From an uncultured Lachnospiraceae bacterium (GTDB taxonomy: Bacteria > Bacillota > Clostridia > Lachnospirales > Lachnospiraceae): a stretch of DNA of 22,021 nucleotides. The translations under genes and the position numbers were made by a program. The notes below the pieces were generated by a model that did not search any database, had not been told where the DNA came from, and saw only the letters and a program-made list of their open reading frames with translations. Position 1 is the stretch's first letter; each line of letters starts with the position of its first letter. Location of the stretch: contig CAJTYJ010000055.1 in the NCBI GenBank assembly GCA_910583895.1, positions 1 to 22,021 of the forward strand, given 5' to 3'. Shown here piece by piece: positions 7,488 to 15,366 of this stretch.

Positions 7488-7817
7488 ATGCTACATCCGT
7501 CTTATACAGATTTAATGACGACGATCAACAGCGAGGCAGAGGGGGATACGAAGACGGTCAACAGCCGTTATTCCATTGTTCTTGCGACAGCGAAGAGGGC
7601 GAGACAACTGATTGCGGGAGAGGAGGCGTATGTGGACAGCAGGGGTAAGAAACCGCTTTCCATCGCAGTGGAGGAAGTCAGCGAAGGCTTTGTGACGATC
7701 GAACCGGAGACGGAGGAAGAAGAGCCAATGGAGGAGAACTCGGTGGACGAGAATCCGGAGGCGGAAGATTTGACAGAAAATAACGAGGAAACTATGGACT
7801 GGGAGGAAGAGCAATGA
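7488..7817 (+). CDS. rpoZ: RNA polymerase omega subunit
   Basis: A 109-residue omega subunit that helps assemble and stabilise RNA polymerase beta'. The N-terminal core is recognisable: MLHPSYTDLM, then NSRYSIVLATAKRARQL, the conserved helix that clasps beta', and KKPLSIAVEEV. After about residue 70 the protein becomes a strongly acidic, low-complexity tail of roughly 38 residues rich in Glu, Asp and Asn. GGAG lies nine bases before the ATG. Its stop overlaps the ptsI start (ATGA), so the polymerase and PTS genes are translationally coupled. Confidence 0.93.
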   Translation: MLHPSYTDLMTTINSEAEGDTKTVNSRYSIVLATAKRARQLIAGEEAYVDSRGKKPLSIAVEEVSEGFVTIEPETEEEEPMEENSVDENPEAEDLTENNEETMDWEEEQ

Positions 7818-9430
7818 TAGTAAGAGAAGGCAAAAGTGTATACAAGGGGGTTGCCATCGGCAGTATCTTCGTATACCGCAAGGCGGAGAAAGCGGTTAAC
7901 AAAGTAGAGATCGAAGACACTGCTGCAGAGATTGCGCGTTTTGAGGCCGCAAAGGAAAAGGCCATGGGTCAGTTGAAGGGACTCTACGAAAAAGCCCGCG
8001 TGGATGTGGGCGAAGAAGAGGCAATGATCTTTGATGTGCACCAGATGCTTTTGGATGATCTGGATTATAATGAATCCATCACCGGAATTATCGAGAATGA
8101 CAAAATGAACGCAGAGTATGCAGTGTTCATGACCGGTGAGCAGATGGCAGCCATGTTTCTGGCCATGGATGACGATTACATGAGGGGCCGTGCGGCAGAT
8201 ATTCATGATATCTCAGATCGTCTGATTTCCATTTTGAACGGAACCCAGGTAAGTCCGGAGGCGATGCCGGAGCCGGTCATTATTGTGGCAGAAGACCTGG
8301 CACCCAGTGAGACCGTACAGTTCGACAAGAGCAAACTTCTGGCGATCGTGACCCAGAAAGGTTCTGCGAATTCCCATACGGCGATTCTGGCGCGGACCAT
8401 GAACATTCCGTCTCTTGTGACCACGGACATCGAGATTGACCAGGAATACCACGGCAGACAGGCTGTGGTGGACGGCTTTGCCGGCCTGATCTACATTGAT
8501 CCGGATGAAGAGACCATGGCAAAGATGGTTGCCAAGAAGAAGAAAGCGGATGAGCAAAGAGCCCTCCTTCAGGAGATGAAAGGCAAAGAGACCGTTACTC
8601 AGGCAGGCAAACACATTCATCTGTATTCCAATATCGGCGGTGTCGGAGATGTGGATGCTGTTCTGGAGAATGATTCCGAAGGAATCGGTTTGTTCCGCAG
8701 TGAGTTTTTGTATCTTGGATGCGACGATTATCCAAGTGAGGAAGTGCAGTTCGAAGCCTATAAGACGGTCTTGTCCAAGATGAACGGCAAGAAAGTTATC
8801 ATCCGTACGTTAGACATCGGCGCAGACAAGCAGATTGATTATTTTGATCTTCCCAAAGAGGAGAATCCGGCCCTTGGATACCGTGCGATCCGGATCTGCC
8901 TGACCAGAAAAGAAGTGTTCAAGACGCAGCTTCGGGCTCTGTTCCGCGCTTCTGCATTTGGCAATCTTGGAATCATGTTCCCGATGATCATCTCTGTCAA
9001 AGAGATCGAGCAGATCAAGGAGATGGTGGAAGAAGTGAAACTGGAGCTGGCAAGAGAAGATGTGGCTGTGGGTGATGTGGAGCTGGGTATCATGATTGAG
9101 ACGCCGGCAGCGGCGGTTACCAGCGATCTTCTGGCGCCGCATGTGGACTTCTTTAGTATCGGAACCAATGACCTGAGTCAGTACACTCTTGCCATCGACC
9201 GTCAGAATCAGTCACTGGACAACTTCTTTGATCCCCATCATGAGGCGATTCTGCGCCTGATTCAGATGACCATTGAGAATGCGCACAAGTACGGCGCATG
9301 GTGTGGAATCTGTGGTGAGCTGGGAGCAGATGAAGAGCTGACTGCAAAATTTGTACAGATGGGTATTGATGAGCTGTCCGTATCACCGGGATATACGTTG
9401 GATCTTCGGAAACGGATCCGCGAATGTTAA
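7814..9430 (+). CDS. ptsI: PTS enzyme I (PEP-protein phosphotransferase)
   Basis: A 538-residue cytosolic enzyme I. It takes phosphate from PEP onto its own histidine and passes it to HPr, the first step of PTS sugar uptake. The phosphoryl-acceptor His188 lies in KGSANSHTAILART. The C-terminal PEP-binding barrel has GLFRSEFLY, PALGYRAIRI, GIMIETPAA, FFSIGTNDLSQY and the active-site Cys in CGICGELGAD. It is somewhat shorter than E. coli EI (575) but all catalytic motifs are present. The start overlaps rpoZ by four bases, with GGGAGGAAG just upstream. ptsH follows, the reverse of the usual ptsH-ptsI order. Confidence 0.97.
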   Translation: MIVREGKSVYKGVAIGSIFVYRKAEKAVNKVEIEDTAAEIARFEAAKEKAMGQLKGLYEKARVDVGEEEAMIFDVHQMLLDDLDYNESITGIIENDKMNAEYAVFMTGEQMAAMFLAMDDDYMRGRAADIHDISDRLISILNGTQVSPEAMPEPVIIVAEDLAPSETVQFDKSKLLAIVTQKGSANSHTAILARTMNIPSLVTTDIEIDQEYHGRQAVVDGFAGLIYIDPDEETMAKMVAKKKKADEQRALLQEMKGKETVTQAGKHIHLYSNIGGVGDVDAVLENDSEGIGLFRSEFLYLGCDDYPSEEVQFEAYKTVLSKMNGKKVIIRTLDIGADKQIDYFDLPKEENPALGYRAIRICLTRKEVFKTQLRALFRASAFGNLGIMFPMIISVKEIEQIKEMVEEVKLELAREDVAVGDVELGIMIETPAAAVTSDLLAPHVDFFSIGTNDLSQYTLAIDRQNQSLDNFFDPHHEAILRLIQMTIENAHKYGAWCGICGELGADEELTAKFVQMGIDELSVSPGYTLDLRKRIREC

Positions 9431-9472
9431 TTTCAGTTTATAAATAATTTAAATATAAAGGAGACAAAGAAC

Positions 9473-9730
9473 ATGAAATCATTTACCTACACCATTCAGG
9501 ATGAGCTTGGAATCCACGCAAGACCGGCAGGAATGCTGGCAAAAGCTGCAGCAGCGTACAAGAGCGTTGTGACCATCGATAACGGAACCAAGAAAGCAGA
9601 TGCAAAAAGACTGATGGCTATTATGAGCATGGGTGTAAAGAAAGGCCATACGGTTACGGTTACCGTCGAAGGAGAGGACGAGGATACTGCAGCTACTGCA
9701 ATGGAAGAGTTCTTCAAGACCAATCTGTAA
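9473..9730 (+). CDS. ptsH: HPr phosphocarrier protein (Ser46 replaced by Arg)
   Basis: An 85-residue HPr that receives phosphate from enzyme I on His15, inside GIHARPAG (13-20), and passes it to sugar-specific EIIA proteins. In typical Gram-positive HPr, Ser46 in the K-S-I-M-G segment is the regulatory site phosphorylated by HPr kinase. Here the aligned segment is K-R-L-M-A, putting Arg at 46, so classical P-Ser-HPr/CcpA signalling through this protein is not expected. A strong AAGGAG precedes the ATG. It is 42 bases after ptsI and closes the operon before a terminator. A second conventional HPr elsewhere in the genome cannot be excluded. Confidence 0.95.
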   Translation: MKSFTYTIQDELGIHARPAGMLAKAAAAYKSVVTIDNGTKKADAKRLMAIMSMGVKKGHTVTVTVEGEDEDTAATAMEEFFKTNL

Positions 9731-9751
9731 GGTTTGTTGATGAAGAGAGTG

Positions 9752-9780
9752 GGCTGCCGCCAGATGCGGCAGTCTTCTTT
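9752..9780 (+). terminator. Terminator of the yicC-ptsH operon
   Basis: GGCTGCCGC (9752-9760) and GCGGCAGTC (9766-9774) form a 9-bp stem with one G-U pair around CAGAT, followed by TTCTTT. It lies 21 bases after the ptsH stop. Confidence 0.8.
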
Positions 9781-9865
9781 CGTTTATCAGAAAAGGAAGT
9801 GTCATACCAGATCCGAATCTGTACATACTATACATGGGAAATGAAATCACAAGCTGGAGGTATCC

Positions 9866-12784
9866 ATGACCATAGAACAACTGACAGCCTATGAGCTGAT
9901 GCAAAAAGAAAAGATGCCGGAACTAAATTCCACCGGATATCTGCTGACACATAAAAAAACAAAGGCGAAAGTGGTGCTGCTTGAGAATGAGGACGAGAAC
10001 AAAGTGTTTACCATCGGATTCCGGACTCCTCCCTCAGACAGCACCGGTGTACCTCATATTATGGAACACTCCGTTCTTTGCGGTTCAGAAGATTTTCCGG
10101 TAAAAGATCCTTTTGTTGAGCTGGTAAAGGGATCTTTGAATACCTTTCTGAATGCCATGACTTATCCGGACAAGACGGTGTATCCGGTGGCAAGCTGCAA
10201 TGACCAGGATTTTCAGAACTTGATGCATGTTTATCTGGACGCCGTGTTTCATCCGAATATCTATAAAGAGGAAAAGATTTTTCAGCAGGAAGGATGGCAT
10301 TATGAGCTGTCTGATCCGGATGCCCCAGTGATCTGCAACGGTGTGGTGTACAACGAGATGAAAGGTGCTTTTTCCTCTCCGGAGGATATGCTGGATCGGG
10401 AGATCATGACAACTCTTTATCCGGATACTCCGTATTTTCATGAGTCCGGAGGGGATCCAAAGCATATACCAGAACTTACGTATGAGGCGTTTCTTGCATT
10501 TCATCAGAAATATTATCATCCGTCCAACAGCTATATTTATCTGTATGGAAATATGAATATGGCAGAAAAGCTTGCGTGGATGGATGAGCACTACCTGAGT
10601 CATTATGAATATCTGGATGTGGATTCCTCCATCCGGAAGCAGGCGCCATTTGACAGGCCGAAGGAGCGGGTGGTGGATTATCCCATCTCAGCGGGAGAGA
10701 CAGTGAAAAATCAGGCGTATCTGTCCTACAGCGCGGTGGTTGGGAACTCTCTGGACGGGGATCTGTATCTGGCTTTTCAGATTCTGGAATATGCCCTGTT
10801 ATCTGCGCCGGGGGCTCCTTTGAAACAGGCCCTTCTGGATGCGGGGATCGGAAAAGATATTTTAAGTTCTTATGAGAACGGCATCGCCCAGCCGTATTTT
10901 TCCGTCATTGCCAAACATGCGGATCTGGAACAGAAAGAAGCGTTTGTGCAGACGGTCCGGGAGACGCTGACGAAGATTGCCGAAGAAGGATTTGACAGGA
11001 AGGCCCTTCAGGCAGGATTGAATTTTTATGAGTTTCGTTATCGGGAAGCGGACTTTGGCAATTATCCCAAGGGGCTGATGTATGGTCTGCAGATGTTTGA
11101 CAGCTGGCTCTATGATGAAAAGAAACCCTTCCTTCACCTTCTGGCGCTGGATCGTTTTGCAAAACTCAAAGAACAGCTGGATCAGGGATATTTTGAAGGG
11201 CTTGTGCGCACATATCTGCTGGATAATCCTCACAGTGCGCTTTTGATTCTGCGTCCGGTTCCCGGCCTGGAGGCCCGGGAAAGTGCCCGGGTGGAGCAAA
11301 TACTCTTATCCTATAAAGAAAGTCTGGCTGCAGAAGAGATTCAGTCGCTGGTAGAAAGAACCAGAGAATTAAAAGCGTATCAGGACGAACCATCCACGCA
11401 GGAAGAGCTGCAGAAGATTCCCATGCTGAGAAGAGAGGACATCAGGCGTGAGACAGTTCCTCTGATCAATGAGGAACTTATGGTGGAGGAGACTACCGTA
11501 CTGCATCAGGATATTTTTACCGGAGGCATCAGCTATATCCGCCTTTTGTTTGATGCAGGAAAGCTTCCCGGAGAGCTTCTTCCTTATCTTGGCATTTTAA
11601 AGCATGTGCTGGGGTTTGTGGATACGGAGAATTACAGTTATAAAGAGCTGTTCAACGAGATCAACTGCCATACCGGCGGGATTGTCTCTTCCATTGGTCT
11701 GTACGGTGATATGCATGAGAAGAAAAAGTTCCGAATCATGTTTGAACTGAAAGCAAAAGTAGTTTCAGATAAGACAGACTTTGCATTTGCCATGATGCGG
11801 GAGATGTTAAAAAGAACAAGGCTTGAGGATCGAAAGCGGCTGTATGAGATTATCGCACAGTTAAAATCCAGGCTTCAGATGTATCTGACTTCCTCCGGGC
11901 ATTCGGCGGCGGCCATGCGGGCCATGGCGGGCTTTTCCGAATCGGCCAGCATCAACGACCGTATCCACGGAGTGGCATTCTATCAGACGGTGGAGGGGCT
12001 GGAGCGGCATTTCAATGAACGGGCAGCAGAGCTGATTCAGAACCTTTCTCAGGTAATGGAATATGTGTTCCGTCCGGAAAATCTGATTGTGAGCTGCACT
12101 TCAAAGGCAGAAGGTTTGGAGGCGGTGAAAAAAGAGATTCCGGCTCTGAAAAAAGCGCTGTATGGTACGCCGCTTCCTGAGATTTCCCAAAAAGCAGAAA
12201 AAGAACTTCAGGTACAAAAAGAGGGCATCATGACGCCCTCAGCGGTTCAGTATGTGGCACGGGCCGGACAGATCAGTGCGTACACCGGAGCATACCGGAT
12301 CCTGAAAGTGATTTTAAGCTATGATTATCTCTGGATTCAGATTCGCGTGAAAGGCGGCGCCTACGGCTGTATGAGCGGCTTCAGCGTGTATGGAGACAGC
12401 TATCTGGTGTCATATCGGGATCCAAATCTTCGGGAGACCAATGAAGTATTTGAAAAAACTGCGGAATATGTGGAGCAGTTTGACGCTACCGAGCGGGATA
12501 TGACCAAATATATCATCGGCACCATCAGCGATCTGGATACGCCGCTGACTCCGGCGGCAGCCGGAAACCGGTCCATGTCGGCCTGGCTGACCCATGCGAC
12601 GATGGAGGATCTGCAAAAGACCAGGGATCAGATCCTGGATGCCACTCCGGAAGATATCCGGGCACTGGCAGTTGGGATCCGGGAGCTTTTGCAGCCGCAG
12701 AGTCTTTGTGCCATTGGAAACGAAAACCGGATTGAGAAAGAGAAAGAACTGTTTGACCGGATCTTTCCGCTGTTTCACTCCTGA
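9866..12784 (+). CDS. M16C insulinase-like zinc metallopeptidase
   Basis: A 972-residue peptidase of the M16C group (presequence-protease-like, single chain). These clamshell enzymes degrade short unfolded peptides in an enclosed chamber. The inverted zinc motif HIMEH is at residues 64-68 and the third ligand is probably Glu164 in VVYNEMKGAFS. The N-terminal catalytic half continues through TPYFHESGGDPKHIPELTY; the C-terminal half contains RVKGGAYGCMSGFSVYGD, the conserved Arg/Tyr substrate-positioning segment. Length fits the family (about 970). No signal peptide, so cytosolic. The ATG at 9866 follows CTGGAGG by five bases. It starts a new unit after a terminator; I see no convincing promoter in the 85 bases between. 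Era follows closely. Confidence 0.93.
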   Translation: MTIEQLTAYELMQKEKMPELNSTGYLLTHKKTKAKVVLLENEDENKVFTIGFRTPPSDSTGVPHIMEHSVLCGSEDFPVKDPFVELVKGSLNTFLNAMTYPDKTVYPVASCNDQDFQNLMHVYLDAVFHPNIYKEEKIFQQEGWHYELSDPDAPVICNGVVYNEMKGAFSSPEDMLDREIMTTLYPDTPYFHESGGDPKHIPELTYEAFLAFHQKYYHPSNSYIYLYGNMNMAEKLAWMDEHYLSHYEYLDVDSSIRKQAPFDRPKERVVDYPISAGETVKNQAYLSYSAVVGNSLDGDLYLAFQILEYALLSAPGAPLKQALLDAGIGKDILSSYENGIAQPYFSVIAKHADLEQKEAFVQTVRETLTKIAEEGFDRKALQAGLNFYEFRYREADFGNYPKGLMYGLQMFDSWLYDEKKPFLHLLALDRFAKLKEQLDQGYFEGLVRTYLLDNPHSALLILRPVPGLEARESARVEQILLSYKESLAAEEIQSLVERTRELKAYQDEPSTQEELQKIPMLRREDIRRETVPLINEELMVEETTVLHQDIFTGGISYIRLLFDAGKLPGELLPYLGILKHVLGFVDTENYSYKELFNEINCHTGGIVSSIGLYGDMHEKKKFRIMFELKAKVVSDKTDFAFAMMREMLKRTRLEDRKRLYEIIAQLKSRLQMYLTSSGHSAAAMRAMAGFSESASINDRIHGVAFYQTVEGLERHFNERAAELIQNLSQVMEYVFRPENLIVSCTSKAEGLEAVKKEIPALKKALYGTPLPEISQKAEKELQVQKEGIMTPSAVQYVARAGQISAYTGAYRILKVILSYDYLWIQIRVKGGAYGCMSGFSVYGDSYLVSYRDPNLRETNEVFEKTAEYVEQFDATERDMTKYIIGTISDLDTPLTPAAAGNRSMSAWLTHATMEDLQKTRDQILDATPEDIRALAVGIRELLQPQSLCAIGNENRIEKEKELFDRIFPLFHS

Positions 12785-12814
12785 ATGCTGTCTGTAGATG
12801 AAAGAGACTGTGAT

Positions 12815-13720
12815 ATGAACGAACAAAAAAAATCCGGCTTTGCGACTCTGATCGGAAGGCCGAATGTGGGAAAATCCACACTTATGAATCAGATCATCGG
12901 CCAGAAGATTGCGATCACTTCCAATAAGCCGCAGACCACCAGAAATCGGATTCAGACGGTCTATACTTCGGAAGAAGGGCAGGTTGTTTTTCTGGATACA
13001 CCGGGGATTCACAAAGCAAAAAATAAGCTGGGTGAATATATGGTGAATGTGGCAGAACGGACCTTAAAGGATGTGGACGTGATCCTGTGGCTGGTGGAGC
13101 CCACCAACTTCATCGGGGCAGGGGAGCGGCATATCGCTTTGCAGCTTTCCCGCTGCAAAGTGCCGGTTATTCTGGTCATCAATAAAGTGGATACTGTGAA
13201 AAAAGAAGAGGTGCTTGGTTTTATTGACACTTATCGGAAGCTGCTGGATTTTGCGGAGATCATACCGGTGTCGGCCCTGAAAGGGACCAACAAAGACCGG
13301 CTGATTCAACTGATTTTTCAGTATCTGCCCTATGGACCCATGTTTTATGATGAGGATACGGTGACCGATCAGCCCATGCGCCAGATTGTATCAGAACTGG
13401 TCCGGGAGAAGGCGTTGAAGCTTCTGGATGAAGAGATTCCCCATGGAATTGCGGTATCTGTTGACATCATGAAAAGACGTCAGAGACAAAATCTGTGGGA
13501 CATCGAGGCAACCATCATCTGTGAGCGGGATTCCCATAAAGGAATCATCATCGGAAAAGGCGGAGCCATGCTGAAAAAGATCGGCTCTGCCGCCCGCTTT
13601 GAGATCGAAAAACAGCTGGAAGAAAAGGTGAATCTGAAGCTCTGGGTTAAGGTAAAAAAGGACTGGAGAGATTCGGATTTCCTGATAAAAAATTTTGGAT
13701 ACGACAAGAAAGAAGTATAG
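12815..13720 (+). CDS. era: GTPase Era
   Basis: A 301-residue Era, the essential GTPase that binds the 3' end of 16S rRNA in 30S maturation. G motifs in order: GRPNVGKS (14-21), the TTR switch (41-43), DTPG (61-64), NKVD (123-126) and SALKG. The C-terminal KH RNA-binding domain has GIIIGKGGAMLKKIG and the closing LWVKVKKDWRDSD. I prefer the ATG at 12815, which gives the usual length and a purine-rich GAAAGAGA upstream; an in-frame ATG at 12785, directly after the M16 stop, would add ten residues of no recognisable kind. Era-YqzL-RecO order is conserved in Bacillus too. Confidence 0.96.
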   Translation: MNEQKKSGFATLIGRPNVGKSTLMNQIIGQKIAITSNKPQTTRNRIQTVYTSEEGQVVFLDTPGIHKAKNKLGEYMVNVAERTLKDVDVILWLVEPTNFIGAGERHIALQLSRCKVPVILVINKVDTVKKEEVLGFIDTYRKLLDFAEIIPVSALKGTNKDRLIQLIFQYLPYGPMFYDEDTVTDQPMRQIVSELVREKALKLLDEEIPHGIAVSVDIMKRRQRQNLWDIEATIICERDSHKGIIIGKGGAMLKKIGSAARFEIEKQLEEKVNLKLWVKVKKDWRDSDFLIKNFGYDKKEV

Positions 13721-13780
13721 TACCGGTCCGCTTCGGGGATTCTAATGTTACACAGAAAAGAGGAAGCGGAGGTTCAAAAG

Positions 13781-13942
13781 ATGGATCGTTGGAATCAGTT
13801 TGTACACACCGGGGATATACGAGATTATCTTGCCTATAAGACAGAGGAAGTCGGGGCGGGAGGGATAGGAGAAAAGCATGAGCAGTCAGATGTGTACAGT
13901 GACCGGTATCGTTTTGTCTGCCAGGCCAGTGGGAGAATATGA
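13781..13942 (+). CDS. YqzL-like small protein
   Basis: A 53-residue protein between era and recO, where Bacillus has yqzL. Its N-terminus, MDRWNQFVHTGDIRDYLAYK, resembles the short YqzL pattern 'W..F..TG.v..YL..Ke'. GGAGG lies eight bases before the ATG at 13781; an upstream in-frame ATG at 13745 has poorer spacing. After about residue 22 the sequence no longer resembles YqzL and its last 65 bases run inside recO in another frame, so the C-terminal half may be unselected read-through into the next gene. Function unknown. Confidence 0.7.
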   Translation: MDRWNQFVHTGDIRDYLAYKTEEVGAGGIGEKHEQSDVYSDRYRFVCQASGRI

Positions 13943-14540
13943 CAAGCTGGTGACGCTGCTTACCAAAGAGCGGGGAAAATTCCGTGCATTTGCAAAAGGC
14001 GCGAGAAGGCCGGGAAATCCACTGATGGCGGCTGCCAATGTGTTTGCTTTCGGGGAGTATCAGATTTATGAAGGCAGAACATCCTTCAGCATTTCTCAGG
14101 CATCCATCCAGAATTATTTCGGAGAATTGATGCGGGATTTTGAAGGTGCCTGCTTCGGGCAGTATTTTCTGGAGTTCGCAGACTACTATACAAGGGAAAA
14201 TGCGGATGCGACAGATTATCTGCGTCTGGTCTACCAATCGTTAAAAGCACTGTCTGTCCCATCGCTGCCCCGGGTTCTCGTGCGCTACATATACGAACTG
14301 AAGGCGATGATCTGCAGCGGGGAATGTCCCCAGACCTTCGAACAGTTCACAGGCTGGAACTTAAACCCGTCGACTTTGTACGCCCTCCAATATGTAACCG
14401 CCTCGCCGGTGGAAAAACTTTACACGTTTACTTTGACGGAGGAAGTATTTCAGGAATATAAAAAAGTGGTCACTTTTTTAAGAGAACACTACGTGGAACG
14501 AAAGTTCAAATCCCTTGAAATACTTGAAAGTTTCCCTTAG
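13878..14540 (+). CDS. recO: DNA repair protein RecO
   Basis: A 220-residue RecO, which anneals single strands and helps RecR load RecA onto SSB-coated DNA. The N-terminal OB fold is clear: VTGIVLSARPVGEYDKLVTLLTKERGK, then FAKGARRPGNPLMAAANVFAFGEYQIYEG. The helical C-terminal domain follows (FADYYTRENADATDYLRLVYQSL and VRYIYELKAMICSGECPQ). It is shorter than Bacillus RecO, and the CxxC...CxxC zinc site of many Gram-positive RecO proteins is not visible. An AGGAGA lies seven bases before the ATG. The gene overlaps the YqzL-like ORF by 65 bases, and the next promoter lies inside its last codons. Confidence 0.92.
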   Translation: MSSQMCTVTGIVLSARPVGEYDKLVTLLTKERGKFRAFAKGARRPGNPLMAAANVFAFGEYQIYEGRTSFSISQASIQNYFGELMRDFEGACFGQYFLEFADYYTRENADATDYLRLVYQSLKALSVPSLPRVLVRYIYELKAMICSGECPQTFEQFTGWNLNPSTLYALQYVTASPVEKLYTFTLTEEVFQEYKKVVTFLREHYVERKFKSLEILESFP

Positions 14541-14552
14541 AATGTGTATAAT
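14524..14552 (+). promoter_or_regulatory. Promoter inside the end of recO
   Basis: TTGAAA (14524-14529), a 17-base spacer and a perfect TATAAT (14547-14552). The -35 lies in the last recO codons and the -10 just after its stop. It would give a leader of about 174 nt to the lipoprotein ATG at 14733, in which I see no recognised regulatory motif; it may also serve glyS. Confidence 0.75.
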
Positions 14553-14732
14553 GTACGCGTATACTATGAGCAGTGCGAAGACGGACATAAAAGCATTTGC
14601 GTTATATTTGCACATAAGAAAATGCGGTCATGCCTGTCTGTACAGAACGAAGCGCAATCGAACGGCACTGCGGGATGGAGGTCATGCGCCATTCCCCGAA
14701 TATTCTTAACGATCACTCAGGAGGGAGAGAGA

Positions 14733-15320
14733 ATGAAAAAGTGGACCTGTGTCATCTGTATGTCTGTCCTTTTGCTTTCCATTTCCGGCTGCGGTTCCTC
14801 GTTTGAACCATCCATATCCTCTCTGTATGTACAGAAGGACGGAACGCTTACATATGCAGTCGTGGAGAGCTTCGAAAAGGACTACTACAGTCTGAATGAA
14901 TTTCAGTCCATGATCGAGCGCGAGGTGGATACATGCAACAGCATGTACAGCGAACCGGCGATCACCATTAACCAGGTGGAGGTCAAAGACGGAACGTTGT
15001 ATCTTCTGCTGGAATTTGTCAATGCAGAGGCTTACAGCAATTATAACGAGGAATATTGTTTTGTGGGTACCATAGAGGAAGCCCTGGAAGAGGGGCGCTC
15101 TTTCGACATGGTTTTTAAAGACACAAAATATGAAGAGTACACCACTGCTGAAGTGACAGACAAAAAAGAAAATCATGTGCTGATTGTCCAGTCAGAAGGC
15201 GTTGTGGAACTGGAGGCAGCGGTAAAATACGCCAGCAACAATGTGGAGATCCTCTCGGAGCGTATGGTAGAAGTGATGCCTATGGCCGATGAGGAAGAGT
15301 ATGCTTATATTATTTACTGA
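14733..15320 (+). CDS. Putative lipoprotein, unknown function
   Basis: A 195-residue secreted lipoprotein. The N-terminus has a Lys-Lys start, a hydrophobic stretch (about residues 5-17) and lipobox LSISGC with the acylated Cys at residue 20, so it should be tethered to the outer face of the membrane. The mature part is acidic and Tyr/Glu-rich with predicted alternating strands (ITINQVEVKDGTLYLLLEFV) and no domain I recognise. The ATG at 14733 follows a strong AGGAGGGAG; the open frame extends upstream to 14544, but that part overlaps the promoter. It sits between recO and glyS with no clear terminator after it. Function is not predictable from context. Confidence 0.8.
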   Translation: MKKWTCVICMSVLLLSISGCGSSFEPSISSLYVQKDGTLTYAVVESFEKDYYSLNEFQSMIEREVDTCNSMYSEPAITINQVEVKDGTLYLLLEFVNAEAYSNYNEEYCFVGTIEEALEEGRSFDMVFKDTKYEEYTTAEVTDKKENHVLIVQSEGVVELEAAVKYASNNVEILSERMVEVMPMADEEEYAYIIY

Positions 15321-15366
15321 TCTGCTGTAAAGAAGCAGTGATCAGGAAAAGTGAGGAGAGAATCAT

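Noticed and set aside
7568..8206. 212-codon antisense frame across rpoZ and ptsI
   Set aside because: It spans two real overlapping genes and has low-complexity Ser-rich content that mirrors the acidic rpoZ tail.
9781..9865. Promoter for the M16 peptidase gene
   Set aside because: TACTAT/TATACA sequences near 9826-9834 have no acceptable -35 at 16-18 bases; a CAGAT/ATCTG hairpin is too small to call.
15321..15366. T-box or terminator before glyS
   Set aside because: Only a 5-bp CTGCT/AGCAG hairpin is present, with no U-tract and no T-box sequence; the gap is only 46 bases.
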